Assembly: GCA_003134995.1 (NCBI GenBank)
Contig: PLDC01000022.1
Location: forward strand, 124,001-188,000
Direction: 5' to 3'
Length of the DNA: 64,000 nucleotides
Origin: Acidobacteriaceae bacterium
Lineage (GTDB): Bacteria; Acidobacteriota; Terriglobia; Terriglobales; Acidobacteriaceae
Both the position numbers and the translations under genes were made by a program. This document shows positions 58,925 through 64,000 of this stretch, piece by piece. Each line of letters starts with the position of its first letter. Position 1 is the first letter of the stretch. The notes below the pieces were generated by a model. It was given only the letters and a program-made list of their open reading frames with translations. It ran no database searches and was not told the origin of the DNA.

Positions 58925-59404
58925 ATGAAAGGTAATCCAAAAGTACTAAAAGAATTGAACGACGCTCTGCGCGAAGAGTTAACCGCAATCAACCAATATT
59001 TTCTGCACGCGGAGATGTGTGAAAACTGGGGATACAAAAAAATCGCCGACTACATCAAGAAGCAATCTATCGACGAAATGAAGCACGCCGAAGTGCTGAT
59101 TGAGAGAATCCTTTTTCTCGATGGAACACCTTCCATGGAACCTCTGAAGCTGACCGTCGGCGGAACTGTGCGCCACATGATTGAGAGTGATCTAGATCTC
59201 GAGCTCGGTGCGGTGAAGCAATACAACGCCGCTGTGCAGATCGCAACCCAGGAAAAGGACAATGGCAGCCGAGATCTGCTGGTGAAGCTGCTCAAGGATG
59301 AAGAGGACCATGTGGATTGGCTCGAAGCCCAACTTCACCAAATCAAAGAAGTGGGCTATGAACGCTACCTTTCCCTGCAGACGGGCAACTTCGAAGAGAA
59401 ATAG
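58925..59404 (+). CDS. bfr: Bacterioferritin
   Basis: A 159-residue iron-storage 24-mer subunit. The ferroxidase Glu/His residues are in ELTAINQYFLHAEM, DEMKHAEVLIERILFLDG and KDEEDHVDWLEAQL. The haem-ligand Met is in IDEMKHAE. Full family length. AGGCGAGG lies just before the ATG. It stands alone between the kinase and the YccA-like gene. Confidence 0.95.
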   Translation: MKGNPKVLKELNDALREELTAINQYFLHAEMCENWGYKKIADYIKKQSIDEMKHAEVLIERILFLDGTPSMEPLKLTVGGTVRHMIESDLDLELGAVKQYNAAVQIATQEKDNGSRDLLVKLLKDEEDHVDWLEAQLHQIKEVGYERYLSLQTGNFEEK

Positions 59405-59502
59405 TGGAGCGATCAAGTTTTTCCCGGATCCACCCGCTTCCGATTCGTTCTTCTGACTGATGTCGGTGAGCTGTCGTGGCTGCACGAGAATAACCGCGCC
59501 GG

Positions 59503-60252
59503 TTATCTACGGCTGTTGATCTTGGCCAGCAGGCGCAAAATCTCCAGATAAAGCCAGATCAAAGTGACCATCAGGCCAAACGCACCGTACCATTCCATGT
59601 ACTTGGGAGCGCCGGCGGCAACGCCACTTTCGATAAAGTCGAAATCGAGGATGAGGTTCAAAGCGGCGACAATCACAACCACCACACTGAATCCGATCCC
59701 GAGCAATCCGGAACCGTTGATGGCAGCGAAGTGGACACCAAAAAAACCGAGCACGAATTCAATCAGATAGAGAACCGCAATACCACCGGTAGCTGCGACC
59801 ACGCCCAGCTTGAACTTCTCGGTCACTCGAATCAATCCCGAGTGGTAGGCGATCAGAAGAACCAACAGAGTTCCAAAGGTCAGGCCAACTGCCTGAATTG
59901 CGATCCCGTGATAGCGCAGCTCGAACATCGCGGAAATTCCGCCGAGAGCCAGCCCTTCCAGCAGCGCATAAATCGGAGCCGTAACTGGAGACCATTCTTT
60001 CTTGAAGATCGTCACCAGCGCGAAAATAAATCCTCCGATTGCCCCAATCCCCACCATCGGCAACACTGTCTCGGAAGCAGGCGCGTGGAAGAACCGGCTC
60101 CAACTCCAGGCCGCAGTGGCGACCACGCAAATCAGCAGAATCCCTGTCTTATTGACGGTGCCCGTCAAGGTCATGGCCTCGCCAGATACCGCCCCGTCAA
60201 CGCGGAAACTATTTACATTCAACGCAGGGTTTGAAGTCTTAATCAGAGCCAC
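59503..60252 (-). CDS. Bax inhibitor-1/YccA family membrane protein
   Basis: A 249-residue protein with seven membrane segments, e.g. TGILLICVVATAAWSWSRF, VLPMVGIGAIGGFIFALVTIF, VVAATGGIAVLYLIEFVLGF and YGAFGLMVTLIWLYLEILRLL. The LNLILDFDFIESG pattern and the Asp residues near the end match the YccA/BI-1 group, where they gate a pH-sensitive ion leak or bind FtsH. GTG start with AGGA 8 nt upstream. Not in an operon. Confidence 0.88.
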   Translation of the reverse strand: MALIKTSNPALNVNSFRVDGAVSGEAMTLTGTVNKTGILLICVVATAAWSWSRFFHAPASETVLPMVGIGAIGGFIFALVTIFKKEWSPVTAPIYALLEGLALGGISAMFELRYHGIAIQAVGLTFGTLLVLLIAYHSGLIRVTEKFKLGVVAATGGIAVLYLIEFVLGFFGVHFAAINGSGLLGIGFSVVVVIVAALNLILDFDFIESGVAAGAPKYMEWYGAFGLMVTLIWLYLEILRLLAKINSRR

Positions 60253-60412
60253 TCTATTAGTCCTTTCTTATCTGGGCAGTCACGAAGATGAACCGCCGAA
60301 CAGTGCAACATGTATTCGACAATAATATAGGCAGCCCACTTCTTCGTCCCAGCAAATTGCGGATGCAAAATCGAACATTCGCGCAGGGCACACTCGCAGC
60401 GACGCCGTCGAA

Positions 60413-63247
60413 TTATTTTTGCCGCGCATTCAGCTTGTCGAGCGCGCGCTTCAACTCTTCCAACTTCTGTCCGGCCTCGCCGAGCTTGCCTTCCGCAGTG
60501 AGGCGCTGGTAGTCGGCAAAGTCTTTGGCAGCTTCCGCGATGAGGGCATTGAGATCCCCCGCTGGCTGAGGCGATGCGGCAGATGCGGGTATATTTCGCG
60601 GCGACTCGACAGCGTTGCTCGCCGACGCCGACGCCGTCAAGGACGAGACCGTTCCCCCAAAAAGCGACGCCATCGCCGACTCGAAGGTCGGTCCGTAAGC
60701 GAGCTTATCCTGCAACGCGAGCACCACCAACCTCAACTCCGGCATCGGACTTCGCTCAGCCTGCAGGTAAATTGGCTCCGCGTATAAAAGCGCGCGCCCG
60801 GAGGGAATTACCAGCAGAGTGCCGCGCCGCACATGCGACCCCTGCTGATTCCACAACGTCAACTGTCCAGAGAGTTGCGCATTCTGATCGATCCGCGCCT
60901 CGATCTGCAGTGGTCCGTCGACCAGCTTGGTTTTGGGAAAGTTGTAGACCACCGACGTACCATATGCGCTTCCGTCGCTGCGCCCGGCAATCCAACCGAT
61001 CAGATTATTCCGGTTCGCGGGCGTGAACGGGAGTATCTCAACAAACTCCTCGCCGGTTTCGCCCGGCAACTTCATCAGCACAAAGTTCGGCTGCATCGAC
61101 TGCGTAGTTTGCGTACCTCCTTCGCCCATACCAACTTCAGTGGCAACGGTCCACAAATCTTCACGGTTATAAAACGCCTCCGGATCCATCATGTGATACA
61201 GCCCGTATACTTCCGCCTGCAGTTTGAGCAGCAACTCAGGGTAGCGCACATGCTTGCGAAGCCCCGCAGGCATCAGCGCCGCATCCTTAAAGAGACTGGG
61301 GAAAATTCCTCGGTAGGCCGCAATGATCGGATCTTCCGGATCGAATACGTAAAACGTGGTCGTGCCGTTGTAAGCGTCGATCACCACTTTTACGCTGTTC
61401 CGCATGTAGTTGATCGAATTGTCATTGAGGCGATAATGCGTGGAGTAAGGATAGCTGTCTGAAACCGTGAACGCATCCATGATCCAAGAAAGCCGGCCAT
61501 CGTCACCGAGCACGATATACGCATCCGGATCGAATGTCAGAAACGGTGCCAATGCCGCGACGCGCTCGCGAATATTGCGCCGCATCAGCAGCCGGCTATC
61601 CTTGTTCACGTCATCGCTGAATGGCAGCTTCGCAAGGTCATCCTGATCGAGAGCAATAATCAAACGCCGCAGGAAACCGCCAATCACAATTCCGCCATCG
61701 CCTTCATACGATGTGAGGTTGTTGCTCTCGCCCTGCGGATAATTGAATTCCTTCTGCCGCGTCTTCACATACACATCAGTGTTCGTCAACTCGCCAAAAT
61801 AAACCTCCGGCCGCGTCACGTTCAATCCCTGCACCGTGCTCTGGACGGGCATGTTGCTCAACATCAGCTTCGGCAATCCCTCAGCAGTAAATCCATTCAC
61901 CGGATTCATCGTGATGCCGTAGCCGTGAGTGTAGATCAGTTTTTCGTTGATCCAATTGCGGCTGCTCTCCGGCAGTTTGTCGACGTTCAGTTCGCGAGCG
62001 GCGAGCATGACCTCGCGATTTGTGCCGTCAATGTTGTATCGATCTATATCGATATCTGGGAAGTCATAGTAAGTTCGGATTTCCTGAATCTGGCGCAGCG
62101 TGTCCTGCAGCGCGTGCCAATCCCACAGCCGGATATTCTGCAGCGTGGCCTGATTATTAGCCGGGTCCGCGGCCTCGATGGTTGTCTCCGCGGGAAATTC
62201 GCGCTGCATCATACGGTTTAGGCCGTAGGCCTGTCGCGTCATTTCGGTGTTGAACACAATATAAGGTCTCTCGCGAACCAGTTCATTGGGTTTCACGACG
62301 AAGCTGCTTACGTACCATGCAATGCCTTGAACCGCGATGTAACAGACCGCGGCCGGAAGTATCGCGGCAATCAGCCACCGTCCCTGCGGCACTCGCAGAG
62401 CGTTGACGATTGCGATCGCCGCCCCGAGCAGCAGTGCGACGCATACCACGAGCAACCCGGTGAGCGTGACGTGCGCATCCGTATAGGTGACGCCGCCGAA
62501 GATCGTATGATCCTCGAGCAATTGCTCGAAGCGGCCCACGTAGACGCGCGCGGCAACGATCACCAAAAGAAATGCAAATGTGATTGACAAGCCGCGCCAA
62601 GGCAACGTGACTTGTCGGCTGAGGCGGCCGGTGATCGCGCGCGCTCCGCCAGTGATAAGGACAAAGAGAACGGCGAGAATGCAGGTGATCACCGACAGTG
62701 TGAGCAGCCAGCCGAGAAGAAGTTGCCACGCGGGCAGGGCAAACAGAAAAAAGTTCAGCGGCTTGCCGAAAATCGGATCCTCTACGTTGCTCGCAGCTGG
62801 AGGCATGTGCCAAAAGAGCGCGAGCGTGGCCCACTCCCCACTGATTGCGGCGCCCGTTGCCAGCGCTACGACGAGCGAAAAGATGAGTGCAATGGTGCGC
62901 AGAACGGGCTCGACCGGGAGCCGCACTGGCTTTCCGCCGATAAGAATCGTATGACCATCCGGCAGATCGGGCAGGTGTGCCCGCTTCAGGGCCATGAATG
63001 ATCCGTACAAAATGACCAACGTGGCTGCTGCAAAAGCTAGGAAGACTTCCCACCGAAGATTCAGTGTCTTGAAGAAGACGTCGCCGTAGCCGAGCGATCT
63101 AAACCAGAGCAGGTCCACGTAATACGACAACGAGGCACGACCACCGAAAAAAATAATGGCAAGCACGACGAGTACGAAAATTAAGCGCGGGCGGCGACGG
63201 CTAGGCTGCCCCGAACGCGGCGGCGGCCAGTCGATGGACTGGGACAT
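60413..63247 (-). CDS. UPF0182 large membrane protein
   Basis: A 944-residue UPF0182 protein. Seven hydrophobic segments in the first 300 residues (LIFVLVVLAIIFFGGRASLSY, LRWEVFLAFAAATLVILYGSF and others) precede a large external domain with family blocks YVDLLWFRSLGYGDVFF, WHALQDTLRQIQEIRTYYDF, YTHGYGITMNPVNGFTAEGLP and DEIGxGG-like GEGGTQTTQ. The C-terminus is Ala/Ser-rich, then a charged helix (LGEAGQKLEELKRALDKLN). Function unknown. TGGAG lies 7 nt before the ATG. Confidence 0.9.
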   Translation of the reverse strand: MSQSIDWPPPRSGQPSRRRPRLIFVLVVLAIIFFGGRASLSYYVDLLWFRSLGYGDVFFKTLNLRWEVFLAFAAATLVILYGSFMALKRAHLPDLPDGHTILIGGKPVRLPVEPVLRTIALIFSLVVALATGAAISGEWATLALFWHMPPAASNVEDPIFGKPLNFFLFALPAWQLLLGWLLTLSVITCILAVLFVLITGGARAITGRLSRQVTLPWRGLSITFAFLLVIVAARVYVGRFEQLLEDHTIFGGVTYTDAHVTLTGLLVVCVALLLGAAIAIVNALRVPQGRWLIAAILPAAVCYIAVQGIAWYVSSFVVKPNELVRERPYIVFNTEMTRQAYGLNRMMQREFPAETTIEAADPANNQATLQNIRLWDWHALQDTLRQIQEIRTYYDFPDIDIDRYNIDGTNREVMLAARELNVDKLPESSRNWINEKLIYTHGYGITMNPVNGFTAEGLPKLMLSNMPVQSTVQGLNVTRPEVYFGELTNTDVYVKTRQKEFNYPQGESNNLTSYEGDGGIVIGGFLRRLIIALDQDDLAKLPFSDDVNKDSRLLMRRNIRERVAALAPFLTFDPDAYIVLGDDGRLSWIMDAFTVSDSYPYSTHYRLNDNSINYMRNSVKVVIDAYNGTTTFYVFDPEDPIIAAYRGIFPSLFKDAALMPAGLRKHVRYPELLLKLQAEVYGLYHMMDPEAFYNREDLWTVATEVGMGEGGTQTTQSMQPNFVLMKLPGETGEEFVEILPFTPANRNNLIGWIAGRSDGSAYGTSVVYNFPKTKLVDGPLQIEARIDQNAQLSGQLTLWNQQGSHVRRGTLLVIPSGRALLYAEPIYLQAERSPMPELRLVVLALQDKLAYGPTFESAMASLFGGTVSSLTASASASNAVESPRNIPASAASPQPAGDLNALIAEAAKDFADYQRLTAEGKLGEAGQKLEELKRALDKLNARQK

Positions 63248-63401
63248 TTCTTAACTCCATTCTCAACAGCTTTATTTTGTTATTCGGATGATACGCCTAC
63301 GGTCCCGCAGAGCCGATATCTCGCCGCTGTTCTGGAACAATTTTCAACCAGTGAGTATGGCTTGCAGGAATAACCATGCCTTGCAACTCTCGACACGAGG
63401 T

Positions 63402-63935
63402 CTATGTGCGATCCAAGCCTGTGCGATCCGTGCGCACAACTCTCCGCTGGAAGTGTTCGCCCGCGAGTTGAACCGTGTTCGCGAAAGTGAACCCTGCCTT
63501 CTTGAAGGCATGCAATGATCTGAGGTTATTCTCCTCAGGATCGGTGATCACAGCGTTCACGCGAGGCTCTGCAAAGACGATTTGCCTCAGGAACTCCAGA
63601 ATTGCAACTGGCCCCAATCCCAAGCCCGTCATCGCCAGTTCCCCAATTGCCAGGTCAATGCCAGCCGACGCGGGTTCGGCCCCCAGTTGTTGCGCATGCT
63701 CTGGATAATCCGACCAGAGATACCACTGAATCCAGCCTAGTGGGCGTTTTGTGTGCTCGATCACGAAAACGCGTGTCGGCTCAATGCCATCAACTCTTGG
63801 TCCGTATTTCAGGTTAACACTCTCAAGATCGAGGCTCTCATGCCACCACGCAGACACGTGGGGAGCGGACATCCATTGTTGAAGGAGAGGAAAGTCAGAT
63901 CGGCCAAGCGGTCGAAATGAAATGGAAGAGCTCAT
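63402..63935 (-). CDS. GNAT acetyltransferase, AAC(6')-like
   Basis: 177 residues. SFRPLGRSDFPLLQQWMSAP, then HVSAWWHE, GIDLAIGELAMTGLGLGPVA (acetyl-CoA loop) and AVITDPEENNLRSLHAFKKAGF match the AAC(6')-Ib/siderophore-type GNAT group. It could acetylate an aminoglycoside, but many relatives have other amine substrates, so resistance is not implied. Start at 63935 is uncertain (frame open to 63965, ribosome site weak). The last 30 residues look extended compared with AAC(6'). Confidence 0.8.
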   Translation of the reverse strand: MSSSISFRPLGRSDFPLLQQWMSAPHVSAWWHESLDLESVNLKYGPRVDGIEPTRVFVIEHTKRPLGWIQWYLWSDYPEHAQQLGAEPASAGIDLAIGELAMTGLGLGPVAILEFLRQIVFAEPRVNAVITDPEENNLRSLHAFKKAGFTFANTVQLAGEHFQRRVVRTDRTGLDRT

Positions 63936-64000
63936 CAATAATAATTTGGATCTACATCTTTCCACGATACGTTGTGCCGCAATTGCAAAATTCCGCAGTG

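Noticed and set aside
63402-63935. Calling the GNAT gene an aminoglycoside resistance gene
   Set aside because: AAC(6')-like sequence alone does not show the substrate; many relatives acetylate other amines.

Overview
The window looks like chromosomal DNA of an acidobacterium, probably class Terriglobia (subdivision 1). This is inferred from the GC-rich composition, the small dcw cluster, the split gcvPA/gcvPB glycine dehydrogenase, several small proteins and Tat-type sugar epimerases typical of that group, and the dense short repeats between genes. No rRNA, tRNA, CRISPR array, transposase or phage gene was recognised.

Layout. 1-6.5 kb: a secreted protein, thiC, a DUF465 protein, an acyl-CoA dehydrogenase, a HicB-like two-gene unit and a DUF2911 protein. 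6.5-11.2 kb: glycine cleavage operon gcvT-gcvH-gcvPA-gcvPB (minus). 11.3-16.5 kb: start of the division/cell-wall cluster (minus), mraZ-rsmH-small gene-ftsL-PBP, with a promoter and three MraZ-type boxes. 16.7-22.2 kb: a frameshifted SRPBCC gene, small proteins, a sugar epimerase and a CPA2 antiporter. 22.3-28 kb: PEP carboxylase and a GAF-glucan phosphorylase fusion. 28.2-33.2 kb: two tandem paralogous secreted proteins, a GntR/ABC operon and small membrane proteins. 33.3-39.1 kb: Tat-type sugar genes and a GH31 glucosidase. 39.1-44.8 kb: c-type cytochromes, including a protein with 13 CxxCH motifs and a cytochrome b-like membrane domain. 45.4-55.4 kb: polyhydroxyalkanoate (PHA) genes phaE-phaC, phasin and phaR, then a five-gene operon. 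55.8-64 kb: a Crp/Fnr regulator, hybrid histidine kinase, bacterioferritin, YccA-like protein, UPF0182 protein and GNAT acetyltransferase.

The most interesting part is 39-57 kb. A five-gene operon encodes a carboxyltransferase, a small membrane subunit, a biotin carrier, one polypeptide joining a KAS III-like ketosynthase to an acetoacetyl-CoA reductase (PhaB), and a soluble transhydrogenase. Next to phaEC, phasin and phaR this reads as a candidate route acetyl-CoA + malonyl-CoA to acetoacetyl-CoA to 3-hydroxybutyryl-CoA to PHB, with NADPH made locally. Its promoter carries a consensus Crp site at exactly -41.5 from the predicted start; similar sites precede the cytochrome genes, and a Crp/Fnr gene lies just upstream of the operon.

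A second theme is repeats. Tracts of 7-bp units with different sequences (GCTAATT, CTAGCTN, CGGCTTC, CGACCAA, GACTATC) occur at several intergenic sites and, in frame, inside rsmH. Four 15-bp tandem duplications and long inverted-repeat elements are also present.
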